Position numbers and translations under genes: made by a program
Notes under the pieces: model-generated
Seen by the model: the letters and a program-made list of their open reading frames with translations, nothing else
The model's database searches: none
Told to the model about the DNA's origin: nothing
NCBI GenBank assembly: GCA_001013295.1
Contig: LAZY01000009.1
Span: 60,971 to 124,970, forward strand
Origin: Chryseobacterium indologenes
GTDB taxonomy: Bacteria > Bacteroidota > Bacteroidia > Flavobacteriales > Weeksellaceae
Direction of reading: 5' to 3'
DNA: 64,000 nucleotides
Shown: positions 1 to 9,400 of the stretch, one piece after another
Layout: the number at the start of each line of letters is the position of its first letter
Position numbering within the stretch: the first letter of the stretch is position 1

Positions 1-6
1 ATTATA

Positions 7-1062
7 TCATTGAAAAAAATCCTTTGATGTATACAGTGTCCTCGGTACAAAGTAATCCGCTTCAAACTTAATCGTAACATTCTTTGGAATATCTTTAATT
101 TTTTTGACATGATCACCTGTGTAACATAAAGAAATAAAACACTCAGAAACTAAATTGTATAGGAAAGAAGCATCAATTTTTTTAATTTTATTGACCTCAA
201 ATGTTAAATACTCCAGATTAATAAGATGATCTAAATTCTCAATTTTGCTTATCTTATTTTCATTTAAACTTAACTTTTTTAAGTTTTTCAAATGATCCAG
301 TCCTCTGATTTTTGATATTTCATTATAACTTAGATCAAGTACTTCTAAATTTGTCAAGCTGTCTAAACCTTCAATTTTTCTTACCTGGGTAGCCGAGATA
401 AAGAGTTGTCTGAGGTTGTGTAATGTATCCAGACCTTCAATTTTTTTTATCAGACTTCCATTTACTCTCAATTCCTCCAGATAGGGAAAACGTTCTAAAT
501 GGGCCATTTTTTTTACGTTGGTTTCCCCAATGTTTAAGGAATGAAGATTCTCATTTGCATTTATTTTTTTAATATTATCTATTGCACTCCAGCTAATATT
601 TAAATGCTGTAAAGATTTTAGCTGTTCCAAACCATTTATTTCACGATAGGGATTCCCACCGCTGATAAGCAGAACTTCCAAATTATTTAAATTCCCCAGC
701 ACAGCAGTATCTTTAAGACTAGTTCCCCCTAAATCCAGATTTTTTAGATTTTTTATATCGCTTAAATATTGTAGGGTTGATGCATGTAAAGGGTTACCTG
801 TTAAATCCAGTGTTTCTAATTTTGAAAACGATTTTAAGGGACGTACACTTTTTATGTTACAGTATGAGACAGCCAATTTCACCAAACTGTCTGCTATGAG
901 CAGTAATACCCCAAGATCTTTTAAATCAACCTTATACAGATATAATGTTTTAATATTCCCATCTTCATCCACATCATAATAATTTTCTGCCCTCATATGG
1001 GTATTGGAACGAATAATCTGAGTATCAAATTTTTCTTCTAATTGTTTTATAAAATCGGTCAT
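7..1062 (-). CDS. Leucine-rich repeat protein (SDS22-like)
   Basis: A 351-residue protein with about eleven 22-residue leucine-rich repeats across residues ~55-310. The units follow the pattern NLxxLxLxxNxIxKIxGLDxL, which is the SDS22-like LRR class. There is no signal peptide or membrane segment, so it is probably cytoplasmic. LRR arrays of this kind bind other proteins; the partner cannot be told from the sequence. It ends six bases from the left edge but has its own stop codon and looks complete. The 140 bases upstream are AT-rich with no clear promoter. It is transcribed in the same direction as the AlkB/SUKH pair but lies too far away to call an operon with certainty. Confidence 0.85.
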   Translation of the reverse strand: MTDFIKQLEEKFDTQIIRSNTHMRAENYYDVDEDGNIKTLYLYKVDLKDLGVLLLIADSLVKLAVSYCNIKSVRPLKSFSKLETLDLTGNPLHASTLQYLSDIKNLKNLDLGGTSLKDTAVLGNLNNLEVLLISGGNPYREINGLEQLKSLQHLNISWSAIDNIKKINANENLHSLNIGETNVKKMAHLERFPYLEELRVNGSLIKKIEGLDTLHNLRQLFISATQVRKIEGLDSLTNLEVLDLSYNEISKIRGLDHLKNLKKLSLNENKISKIENLDHLINLEYLTFEVNKIKKIDASFLYNLVSECFISLCYTGDHVKKIKDIPKNVTIKFEADYFVPRTLYTSKDFFQ

Positions 1063-1203
1063 GGTTTTAGTTTTTGACTTATTTAAAATCTTTATCCCTG
1101 GCTTCAGGATTTGGTTTTAAATCTCCGGCTAATTTATTGTTTTTAAATATTCTGGAAAAAATGCTCCAGTGTTTGTTTTGAAATTTTTCAGTTTAAAGAT
1201 TTT

Positions 1204-1776
1204 TTAAATATTTATATCTTTTATTTTTCTAAAAGTTATAGATATTCGTCTTCCCCGAGGAATTGTAGTATTCAACCACTTATCATTTTTCACTGCTTTT
1301 ATCCCATGTTTCCAATTATATCTTGCTTCTCCGTTTAATAACAAAATGCTTCGAGGATTTAAAAGTAATTCATGCTTTTCCGCATCTTTTGAAAATTGCA
1401 TGACACAAGAAGATAAGAGGCTTACAGAGATTATTATATCTTCAAAACACGGTATACAATCTATATGATTTGATATTCCCTGCCCTGGTTCATATTCATT
1501 GATAATAACCTGGTCAAAAGAATTTTCAAAATTGAAATCCTTTCTAATTTTTTCCTCCAACGAAATAAGCCAATCAGGCAATTTGCCGATTTTAAAATCT
1601 TGATCAATATTTTTTTTCTTATAATCATAAATATAGCCGTAATGCTGAACTCTCCGCTTCAAGTTGGTATCCCAGACTGCATTATCTATTTCTGACAAAA
1701 TCAATTTTTCGTCTTCAATACTTAAAAAATCATCCTGATAAACAAGACCTTTTACCATATTATGCTTCATTGTCAA
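1204..1776 (-). CDS. AlkB-like 2OG-Fe(II) dioxygenase
   Basis: A 190-residue protein of the AlkB family, which demethylates alkylated nucleic acid bases by oxidation using Fe(II) and 2-oxoglutarate. The family landmarks are visible: the NEYEPGQGISNHID segment carries the iron ligands H104 and D106, H157 (in NWKHGI) is the third ligand, and R177-ISITF-R183 is the 2-oxoglutarate-binding RxxxxxR motif. The length fits a small AlkB homologue. The start at 1776 overlaps the stop of the upstream SUKH-like gene by 17 bases; an alternative ATG at 1758 would remove the overlap. Translational coupling with that gene is likely. The exact substrate (DNA, RNA or other) is not readable from the sequence. 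Confidence 0.88.
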   Translation of the reverse strand: MTMKHNMVKGLVYQDDFLSIEDEKLILSEIDNAVWDTNLKRRVQHYGYIYDYKKKNIDQDFKIGKLPDWLISLEEKIRKDFNFENSFDQVIINEYEPGQGISNHIDCIPCFEDIIISVSLLSSCVMQFSKDAEKHELLLNPRSILLLNGEARYNWKHGIKAVKNDKWLNTTIPRGRRISITFRKIKDINI

Positions 1777-2239
1777 TAGTTAAAATATATCTTAAAAAGT
1801 CTGTAAAATCTTTATAAACAGGTTTATATCCTGATTCCAACTCATTAGAAAACCATATAGAATTTTCCTCTTCATGTTTAGCGTGGTAACCATAAAAAAA
1901 AGCGTCATTGCTATCATCATATCTAAGATCTGCCAATAAATAGATATTTGCATCATTAAGCAGTGGAGTTGTGAGAAGACTTGGATTCAACCAATCATCA
2001 AAACCAAAAATACTTATATCAAAAGCATTACAAAAAATATTACATCCTCCATATTCGCTTAAGAAATAAAAATAAGCAGCATCTTTTATAAATGCAGCAT
2101 CTTTCATAATGCCTAGCGCTTCTTGTCTCCAAAGATGTTTTATTTTTTTGTCATTTCCAGTTTCAACTCTATACTTTGCAATTATATTTTGCATAAGGTT
2201 ATCAACCTCAATAAATTTACTAATCATAAAATATTTCAT
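1760..2239 (-). CDS. SMI1/KNR4 (SUKH)-like protein
   Basis: A 159-residue protein with the feel of the SUKH superfamily, many of whose members are immunity proteins against polymorphic toxins. The support is the FLSEYGG segment at residues 59-65 followed by ISIFGFDDW, the ADLRYDDSNDAFFYG stretch (~103-117), which resembles the central strands of SUKH domains, and a C-terminal YKDFTDFLRYIL helix. There is no export signal. It sits directly upstream of, and overlaps, the AlkB-like gene. No toxin gene is adjacent, so if it is an immunity protein it is an orphan here. The family call is by eye and moderate. Confidence 0.55.
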   Translation of the reverse strand: MKYFMISKFIEVDNLMQNIIAKYRVETGNDKKIKHLWRQEALGIMKDAAFIKDAAYFYFLSEYGGCNIFCNAFDISIFGFDDWLNPSLLTTPLLNDANIYLLADLRYDDSNDAFFYGYHAKHEEENSIWFSNELESGYKPVYKDFTDFLRYILTIDNEA

Positions 2240-2711
2240 TTTATTTCTAAAAGAACTAAAGTTATATTTTTTCCATCTTCCATTGAATACGCAGATCTAT
2301 TTTTTGTGTCATTTTAAACTTCCCGTTATCGCATCCTTCCGTGAGGTTTAATACCAAACATTATAAATCTAAAAAAACTCAAAAATATAGAAAACACATT
2401 ATATAGTCGTATGACAAAATAAAAAGCTTCATTTCCCCATATTGTTTCCAAAAAACAGGTAAGGCACAACTAAAAAGTTGTGCCTTACAGCTTGCCTGCC
2501 GGGTTTGAAAAATCTTCCCCAATAAGGTAGATTCTTTAAGAATTGAAGTAAATAGAAATGGTGTTTGACTTTGAGAAACAGGCAATACTGAACCATTTCC
2601 GGTTTTGTTCTCTTGTTTTTGAAGTTTTCTGGTTTTCAAGTTGATGTTTTCCTTACCTGCATTTTTCACAGGTTTTCAGAAAACTCTCACTTGTTGTTTT
2701 CATGCGTTTTA
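2240..2711. other. Intergenic region with one strong hairpin
   Basis: About 470 bases without a convincing gene. A 96-codon open frame on the minus strand (2379-2669) reads low-complexity sequence and runs across the hairpin at 2459-2488, so I do not accept it. The only clear structure is that hairpin. Confidence 0.5.
2447..2488 (-). terminator. Rho-independent terminator (minus strand)
   Basis: A near-perfect hairpin: GTAAGGCACAACT pairs with AGTTGTGCCTTAC (2459-2471 with 2476-2488), leaving a 4-base A loop. On the minus strand the stem is followed by CTGTTTTTTGG, a short U-tract. It lies 220 bases downstream of the holin-like gene and would end transcripts coming from it. Confidence 0.6.
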
Positions 2712-3086
2712 TTAGTTCATACCCTCCTTTTTTTCTTCCTCGTCAGGCTGTCTGTCTGTTTTGCCCCCATATCGGCTGTCAATAAGAAGATTCACAACTT
2801 TATCAATCCAGTTAGGCAGATTGTTTGTGATCATTTTCAGGAATTTATCATAGCCGTAGCCTAACACAAACAATACTCCTGTTGAATACCATTTGTCATG
2901 CAGCTCTGCTCTGTTCATCAGATAACTCATTGTAAAACCTACGATGACGACAATTACCAATGTGATAAAATGTTCCCATGGCTGTTTTTTTTCTTTATTT
3001 TGTATGGAGACCAATACCCTTAATAATCCTCCTGAAAATGCAATTGCAGTTCCGATTAAAAGGGCTTTTATACTATCCAAATTCAT
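2712..3086 (-). CDS. Holin-like small membrane protein
   Basis: A 124-residue protein with three hydrophobic segments (~residues 8-28, 38-56 and 67-80) and a highly charged tail rich in Lys, Glu and Asp. That is the layout of phage holins, which oligomerise in the inner membrane to let lytic enzymes or assembled particles out. It sits between phage-like regulatory genes and an eCIS, systems that often need cell lysis for release, but no endolysin is next to it. I cannot assign a specific holin family; an unrelated small membrane protein is possible. A terminator follows it. Confidence 0.5.
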   Translation of the reverse strand: MNLDSIKALLIGTAIAFSGGLLRVLVSIQNKEKKQPWEHFITLVIVVIVGFTMSYLMNRAELHDKWYSTGVLFVLGYGYDKFLKMITNNLPNWIDKVVNLLIDSRYGGKTDRQPDEEEKKEGMN

Positions 3087-3148
3087 TCTGTTCTATACTA
3101 TATTATTTATTAAAAATTCTGATTTTTCTGCTCTTTTCAGAGGTCATG

Positions 3149-3307
3149 TTATTCCTGGATCAGGATATACATATCTTCTAAAAACTTTTTGCTTTTACGC
3201 ATGTTTTCATTTTCATCTCCATAGGCCATTTCATCAATAAGATCACTGATGTCTCTGCGGGGCTTCTGGTCCTTCTCCTTATTTTTTTTCTTTTTTTTCT
3301 TTTTCAT
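3149..3307 (-). CDS. Small Lys-rich hypothetical protein (52 aa)
   Basis: A short reading frame with an ATG at 3307 and a TAA at 3149-3151. It begins with a run of lysines and continues with DISDLIDEMAYGDE and a C-terminal EDMYILIQE. It ends 62 bases before the holin-like gene on the same strand, so the two may be co-transcribed. The protein has a polybasic head and an acidic, helix-prone body. I recognise no family. Its shortness and the homopolymer start make it a tentative gene. Confidence 0.4.
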   Translation of the reverse strand: MKKKKKKKNKEKDQKPRRDISDLIDEMAYGDENENMRKSKKFLEDMYILIQE

Positions 3308-3623
3308 GGTTCTAAAGTTTTTTAAATGGTCAATTGTTTTTAGTTTTTTCTGAAATTGGTTATTCTAATCATTCAGGGTCAGGCAACTACTTTTTAAGTT
3401 CATGTTTCACTGAAAACAACAGAACTAAAAAGCAAAAACAGTTTTTACCGAAATTTTTACCTGATAAATGTAAATTGAGAAAGAGCTAGGGTCAACCCTT
3501 CTGATTCATCTTGCTGATGACGGGTTGCTGGGTAGTATAAAAACTATGAATCTTTTTCTATCTTTTTAGAATAAATAATTCCAAGATCTCATTCATGAAT
3601 GTCAACTCTAAAAGGTTGTCTTC

Positions 3624-3670
3624 ATAAAGTTCAGTATGTGATTGTTTTACACTGAAAGGCTGAACTTTAT
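3624..3670 (-). other. Hairpin downstream of small HTH gene
   Basis: A perfect 11-base inverted repeat, ATAAAGTTCAG with CTGAACTTTAT, separated by 25 bases. It starts 7 bases past the stop of the small HTH gene. There is no U-tract, so it may be a 3' stability element rather than a terminator. The rest of 3308-3677 shows no gene. Confidence 0.4.
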
Positions 3671-3677
3671 CTGAATA

Positions 3678-3836
3678 TTAGGCCGAAAGAAGAATGTTAT
3701 AGATTGTTCTTTCAGACAGAAACAACATTTCCGTTAGTTCCGTTACAATAACTTTCATCTGCTTATCCTGATTACGTCTTACATAATCGATCACAAAATC
3801 TTTTCTTTTCTCTACTAATTCTTTACTACGTTTCAT
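3678..3836 (-). CDS. Small helix-turn-helix-like protein
   Basis: From the ATG at 3836 this gives a 52-residue protein starting MKRSKELVEKRKDF. The C-terminal half (TELTEMLFLSERTIYNILLS) has the look of a helix-turn-helix recognition helix with the S-x-R-T-I-Y-N-I pattern of DNA-binding proteins. An upstream in-frame ATG at 3917 would add 27 very basic, low-complexity residues, so I prefer the inner start. It is probably a small regulator; no specific family is recognised. It faces away from the S24 repressor gene, with an 840-base control region between them. Confidence 0.5.
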   Translation of the reverse strand: MKRSKELVEKRKDFVIDYVRRNQDKQMKVIVTELTEMLFLSERTIYNILLSA

Positions 3837-4642
3837 TATTCTATGGTTAAAAGTTTTATTAAGGTTTAGTTTTTTTTTTGAATCAGACTGTTTTCTCCTA
3901 TTTCTTAGACCGGTCATTGTTTAAGTGAGGCCATAGAGGGTCCCTAAAGGCTTTATTTAAGCCTTTAAGCGGATGTCTGAGTCATTTATTTAGGTTAGGT
4001 TTTTTAAGAAACCGCTACCAGGCATTTTCAATGGAATGGCGTCCGGCTTCTTTCTCTAAGTTTTACTTATTGTAAAGGGCTCTGCTCATGCTTATAAAGA
4101 ATCGATGTTTTATAAGTCATTAAACGGTGAGCACATTACTTTTCATATCTGTTTGTAAAAGGACAAAGTAATCTGTTGTGGTATTCAATGATGCTTCAAG
4201 AACCATTGAGACTATTTCACAAATTTTATTTGCCCCTAGGATGGATTAGCAATCTTATCGTAACTATAATTAATCGATATTTTATATGCAGACAGGAGTG
4301 TTAATCTACTTTTTGGTGTTTTTTCAGGAAAACAAAGAGCTAAATGGCTGCTTCATTTTTAAATCAATCAAAAATAACGCATTTTTATCATCAATAAAAC
4401 GGCTTAAATACGCACAAAAATCAAAAATACAGATTCAAAAAAGCGCACTTTTTACACTTTAATAGATTATAAAAGATTTCTAAAGTTTCAATTACCACTG
4501 GATAAAATCCAATGAATAAAATCTATCTTTTACGTATACCAGGCACAAAACAAGCATTTAACTTTTTTAATAACAACCAATTACACAACAAACACAATAT
4601 TTTAAAATATTAAAAAAATGTTAAATTGTAAATATAATTTTG

Positions 4643-4650
4643 TACCTTTG
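4643..4650 (+). promoter_or_regulatory. Promoter -7 box of the S24 repressor gene
   Basis: TACCTTTG matches the Bacteroidota -7 consensus TAnnTTTG exactly. It lies 110 bases upstream of the repressor ATG. A clear -33 TTG at the preferred 19-21 base spacing is not visible (the nearest TTG is only 14 bases upstream), so the call rests on the -7 box and on the operators just downstream. Confidence 0.5.
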
Positions 4651-4656
4651 TACTGT

Positions 4657-4717
4657 TCCGTTTTAACAACGAAACAAATATACGAACATTGTTCGTTTTT
4701 CAAAACAAAAAACGAAC
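4657..4717 (+). promoter_or_regulatory. Operator-like palindromes (probable repressor autoregulation)
   Basis: ACGAACATTGTTCGT (4682-4696) is a perfect palindrome with 6-base arms around ATT. A third ACGAAC half-site follows at 4712-4717, and an imperfect CGTT-n5-AACG lies at 4659-4671. All sit between the -7 box and the start codon of an XRE/S24 repressor, where an autoregulatory operator would be expected. I looked for ACGAAC/GTTCGT in the divergent eCIS promoter region (29754-30327) and did not see it. Confidence 0.55.
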
Positions 4718-4759
4718 ATTTTTATTCATTTTTTTAAAAATAACTATAAACATATCAAA

Positions 4760-5425
4760 ATGAACTATTTAGAATTCAAAGAAATCAGGAAGAAACTAAA
4801 CATGAAGCAGGCTGATATAGCAAAATCTATAGGAGTAGGCACCCGAGCCGTACAGTATTGGGAAAAAGGCGAACGAAAAATACCGGAAACCACTGCTTAT
4901 TTTGTAACCAATCTCCTACTGGAGCAACAAAAGAAGCTCAATGATGACAGTGCGTCTCCCGTTGTTTTTTCAGATTTAAAGATTATGAACGTTCCGCTGG
5001 CCAACCAGTATGCACAAGCCGGCTACCTGAGTAGGTTTGCAGATGAAGAATACATCGAAAGTTTACCTACCATTCCTTTTACCGACGATGTAGAACACCG
5101 TGGTGAATACATGTGTTTTGAAGTGAAAGGAGACAGCATGGATAATGGATCCTACGAAAGCTATCTGGAAGGTGACATTATCTTATGCAGAAACATCAGA
5201 CAGGATTACTGGATGAGTAAGCTGCATTATGACAAATGGGATTTTGTCATCGTTCACAAAGAGAAAGGAATTCTCGTAAAACGAATCATCAACCACGATG
5301 TGGAGAGAGGGATTATCACCCTTCATTCTCTGAATGAATATTATGAAGATTTCGAAATCCACCTGAAGGATGTTGCGAAACTTTTCAATATCATCAGTAC
5401 AAGACGTAAAAACAACAGAAGATAA
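4760..5425 (+). CDS. XRE-family repressor with S24 (LexA/CI-like) peptidase domain
   Basis: A 221-residue phage-type repressor. Residues ~4-55 form the XRE helix-turn-helix (KKLNMKQADIAKSIGVGTRA). Residues ~110-215 form an S24 self-cleaving domain with the nucleophile S126 in GDSMDNG and the general base K174 in ILVKRI. An Ala-Gly pair at A87-G88 lies 38 residues before the serine, close to the LexA/CI arrangement, so RecA-stimulated self-cleavage after DNA damage is a reasonable inference. The palindromes at its own promoter suggest autorepression. Its position beside the eCIS operon recalls the CI-like regulators of pyocins, but direct control of the eCIS is not shown. Confidence 0.9.
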   Translation: MNYLEFKEIRKKLNMKQADIAKSIGVGTRAVQYWEKGERKIPETTAYFVTNLLLEQQKKLNDDSASPVVFSDLKIMNVPLANQYAQAGYLSRFADEEYIESLPTIPFTDDVEHRGEYMCFEVKGDSMDNGSYESYLEGDIILCRNIRQDYWMSKLHYDKWDFVIVHKEKGILVKRIINHDVERGIITLHSLNEYYEDFEIHLKDVAKLFNIISTRRKNNRR

Positions 5426-5438
5426 AACTGCCTGAGTG

Positions 5439-5476
5439 AATAAAATCCTCAATTTCTTGAGGATTTTATTGGGGCA
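5439..5476. terminator. Bidirectional terminator
   Basis: AATAAAATCCTC (5439-5450) pairs perfectly with GAGGATTTTATT (5459-5470) across an 8-base loop. It sits between the convergent repressor gene and the end of the eCIS operon. A/T-rich arms on both sides can give U-tracts in either direction. Confidence 0.7.
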
Positions 5477-5490
5477 TTTTCAGATAATTA

Positions 5491-6405
5491 TTAGGTATTC
5501 CAATAATTATAACACTTCTCCCGTTCAATCTCCCCTATTTCAGCTGTACTTGGTTCCACCCGATAAATTAAACTTGGATTAAACTCCGAATTGGACCTTA
5601 GAAATGTAATCCATCTGATTCCACCTTTTTTCAAATAATCGGGAGCATTTTGCTCAAATTCTCTTATATTTTCAGGTATTGCAGGCTTTCCATTAGTCAG
5701 AAAAATCATGCTATTCACATCTGGAGGAGTGGGCTTCACAACCACTTTCAACAGACCGGCAGGGAAAATTCCATGACAAAGAGAGTTTAGATCCCGCTCA
5801 TTGTCGGGAGACAGGCAATATGCCTCTACTCCCCATATTCCAGAGTTAAATGGGACAAAATCTGACCAGCCTGAAATTCCATCTTTTAAACAATATTTTC
5901 TTATTCTTATGTATAAAGTAGTTTTGTCTGGAATATTTCCATTTCTCATGTCGATATTTTCAAATTGGGTATAATCGAACGTATCACTAAAGCCCACCTT
6001 TGAATAAATAATATTTTCAAACTCAGAATCTTTTGCAATCTGATATTCCATTGTCGCAAGATTGCCGGTATTAAAAACCTCGTAGTTCATTACGATCTGA
6101 CCATTCTCCAATACTTCTACTTTATGTACCTTCGGAGTTTCACAAGAACTACACGATCTCATTCTTAAAGTAGTCTTTTTTGTATCGATAACGCCGTTTA
6201 CCTCTAATCCTACCTCCAAATCGTAATCACCTACATCCTGAATCTTAGACAGTTTTATTGAATTAGGATCCTGAAGTAAAGCATTCTTTATATCTTCCTT
6301 CTCTTCATTTGTGGATCCTGGTGGATTTTTGTACTTCACAAAAGCATTTGTTATAGTCTCGGAAGATTGGTATTCTATTTTAAATGAAACATTACATTTC
6401 TCCAT
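5491..6405 (-). CDS. Hypothetical protein at the 3' end of the eCIS operon
   Basis: A 304-residue protein with no signal peptide, the last gene of the minus-strand eCIS operon. Its middle third (VHKVEVLENGQIVMNYEV ... ATMEYQIAKDSEFENI ... LYIRIRKYC) looks like a fibronectin-III-type beta sandwich of the kind seen in tail appendages. Cysteine pairs occur (CSSC, plus single cysteines at YC and KCYNY). It follows the two giant PKD-type proteins by 90 bases and may be another surface or fibre component of the particle. No family is recognised. A terminator closes the operon just beyond it. Confidence 0.6.
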   Translation of the reverse strand: MEKCNVSFKIEYQSSETITNAFVKYKNPPGSTNEEKEDIKNALLQDPNSIKLSKIQDVGDYDLEVGLEVNGVIDTKKTTLRMRSCSSCETPKVHKVEVLENGQIVMNYEVFNTGNLATMEYQIAKDSEFENIIYSKVGFSDTFDYTQFENIDMRNGNIPDKTTLYIRIRKYCLKDGISGWSDFVPFNSGIWGVEAYCLSPDNERDLNSLCHGIFPAGLLKVVVKPTPPDVNSMIFLTNGKPAIPENIREFEQNAPDYLKKGGIRWITFLRSNSEFNPSLIYRVEPSTAEIGEIEREKCYNYWNT

Positions 6406-6495
6406 TATAGTATCTTTTATTGTTATTATTTCTTTCTAGTACTAAAGGGATGTTATAATTATTCTAAAGATAAAAAACACCCCTTTATATATATG

Positions 6496-9400
6496 TTATG
6501 GAGCCACATTTATATCTACTCTAGCGATTGCAAATGCATCACTTTCAGCATCCTTGACTAAAAACTGGAATGTATATTTCCCTTCACGTATATCTTTGAT
6601 GATCAGAGAACTTTCGTTAACATTCTCAAGAATTACATCCGGGCCTGATAATTTGCTCCAGAAAAACAGGTAATGAGTAGCTCCACTAGCCGAACCTTTT
6701 ATTCCCAACTGTCTATCAGGTAAATCACCTTTAGATAAAGTAAAGTCCTGATTCCTGCCTGCATCGGCCGATAAAGTACGTAAAACAGTATTACAACAAT
6801 TACCCGTAGGAGGGAAGCTAATCTTATCTATCACAACTGCTGGACGATATACGTTTTTATAGGAAAGAATGTTTGAAGTTACTATATTGTTTTCTGCATC
6901 TGTTACGACCGCTTTATACCAATTTGTAACACCTTGATTGACAGAATCCGTAAACGTATTTGTTTGAGGGTTGGTCGGAAAAACACTCCACGTAACTCTA
7001 TTATCGGTACTTTTATAAACCTGAATGGTTGCAATATCACCATCAGGATCACTTGCATACACATCAACCGCATAACTACAGGCAGACTGTGAACATACCC
7101 TATCTTCAATTCCGAATGTATCATTCCATTTGATTGATACAGCCGGTGGGTGGTTCCCTTTTTCATAAGACAATGTATTTGAAGTTCCTTTATTACCTTT
7201 TTTATCAGTAACAACCGCTCTATATGACTGTTTGCCTGCCTTATTGATAGAATCTCCAAATGTAGTTCCTATAAGATCGGTAAATAAATTCCATGTGTTG
7301 CTATTATCAGTACTTTTAAATATCTGAATATTCGCAATATCATTATCCTCATCAGCTGCAGAAACTTCAATTGTATAATTACAAACCGACTGTCTGCATA
7401 GCCTGTCCTCAATTCCTGAATTGTCCTTCCATCTGATCGATGCTGTCGGCGGGTGACTTTTTATAATTCCAATATCATCAAATCCCGGAAGATTCAGAGT
7501 ACTTCCAGTTTCTCTACATGAACCCACTAAACCGAATCTAATGTAATATTTACCTAAAGGCAATGTGATTGATCTTCTCGGGCGATATGATCCAGATTCA
7601 TAATTCCATCCATTTCCAGGCTGATCTGAAGTAAAAATATTCAAACCTGTTACTTCAGAAAGATCTGAAGGTAAAACCCAATCAAATGTAAATGTTTGAG
7701 TATCATTACCGTTGTCAACAACTGAATATTTAATATTTGAAATCACCGGACACTCTTTGGTTACTGGTAAATTCACATCTACCGTCTCAGTACATCCACT
7801 GTTACTCACTTTCACCCTTATTGCAGGCATATTTTTCGGGTCCAGTTTGTAGTACTTATAGCTCAAATATCCAGCTTTATCAGGATCCAGAGGAACCCAA
7901 ATATCATTACCCAGGAAATCCCAAGTGTAAGTATAGTTGGCAAAGTTTGGTCCGGAAACTTTAAGGTTTACGATTGTTGCCACAGAATCTCCACCAGGAT
8001 AAATGATAGGTTCAACGATTTCTACTTTTATATCCGGTTGCGAAGTCACTTTAATACTGCAGTCAGTAGATTTTCCGTTTACGGTGAAGGTAATTTCCTG
8101 TCCCAGTAACTGAGGACTCACTGATCCCGGATCAAAGTAATACACCCCATCAATTTCCCGTACTCCGCCATCTAAATTGCTATCAACAACTGCTTTTACA
8201 ATTCCGTTTACAGGAGAAACCGTAAAAGGTATAAGACCGGATTTAACACAAACAGCCGTCATTGGTAAACTTAGATGAATTTTGGATTTCGGTGTACAGC
8301 ATATATACGGCAGGGAAAAGTCTGCGATCACATTTGGATTTCTGATAGAATCATAAACGATTAAAAAGGTTCCTCCCTTTTCCACTCCATGCCAATGTTC
8401 CATTCCCGGATTTTGCTCCAGATACTCATTGAAATAAGCTTTCGAGAAATCTTTATTATGGACTAATTCTTCCAGAGACAGCGCCACAATATCAAATCCC
8501 AGCTGTTGTTTATCTCTGATTTGCTTTATTTGTTCTAAAGCTTTTTGGTAATCCATCCCCTGATGCCCTTCAATATTATAAAACGAATTTCTGTCTATAT
8601 TAAAAACTAAAGGATCATCCTGAGCACCAGGATTTGATGATTGCCAATCTGTATCATAGGCCAAATTACCCTGATGCGACCGGTTACCCGTTTTCTCAAA
8701 ATTCCATACTTTTAAAAACTCTTCTGTAACGTTATAATAAAAAGGAATCGCTTTATTGCTGAGAGGGTTTAATTTTCGTGACTGAGTAATTTTCACACGC
8801 TCCCTATTGTTCATAATACGATCTGCATCAAAATACCCCACCTGATGGTTGAAACGACTGATCAGGAATTTCACTTTTTGGGTTGCTTTGTCATCATCCA
8901 AAACCGGCGAATTATAAAACTGATGTCTGAAGGAATCCAATTGGGTATCCGATATTAATTTCCCAAGCATCATATGTTTCGGAAAAGAAGCGAAATCGGG
9001 AAGACATTTCGTAAATGCCTTAGGCAGCAATTTTATAATTTCAGAGTAGGTATCCATCAGATCCTTGAGCACATCATAAGCATACTGATACCCAATTTCC
9101 TGATTAATCACCCTCGCCAGTGACTCTCTGAACGGCTGATAACTAACCGTTGGAACTCCTAATATTCCGGCAATTGCCTGGATTTTTTCAAAAACAGCCT
9201 GGCCATATTTATTTTTCGCCAAAACATCGATGTACATGTTTTTTATATGAGAAGAGGAAAAACGGGTATCAACTCCGTTGGCTGCAATAAGTCGGCTCAT
9301 AATCACCCGTTGCGGCTCATCCGTTCCCAATATGCCATCTATAAACAGCGGATGAGGCTGAATACGATCTTTTCTACTTCTTTTCTTTGTACCAGTTATA

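Larger units (their letters stand above)
3918..4759. other. Divergent control region upstream of the S24 repressor
   Basis: An 840-base gene-free region. The left end holds a 9-base hairpin (TAAAGGCTT with AAGCCTTTA, 3945-3967) just upstream of the small HTH gene. The right end holds the repressor promoter and its palindromes, listed separately. The middle (about 3970-4600) is AT-rich and shows no open frame or repeat that I can support. Confidence 0.5.

Noticed and set aside
2379..2669. 96-codon minus-strand frame
   Set aside because: It runs through the strong hairpin at 2459-2488 and reads low-complexity sequence with no protein-like features.
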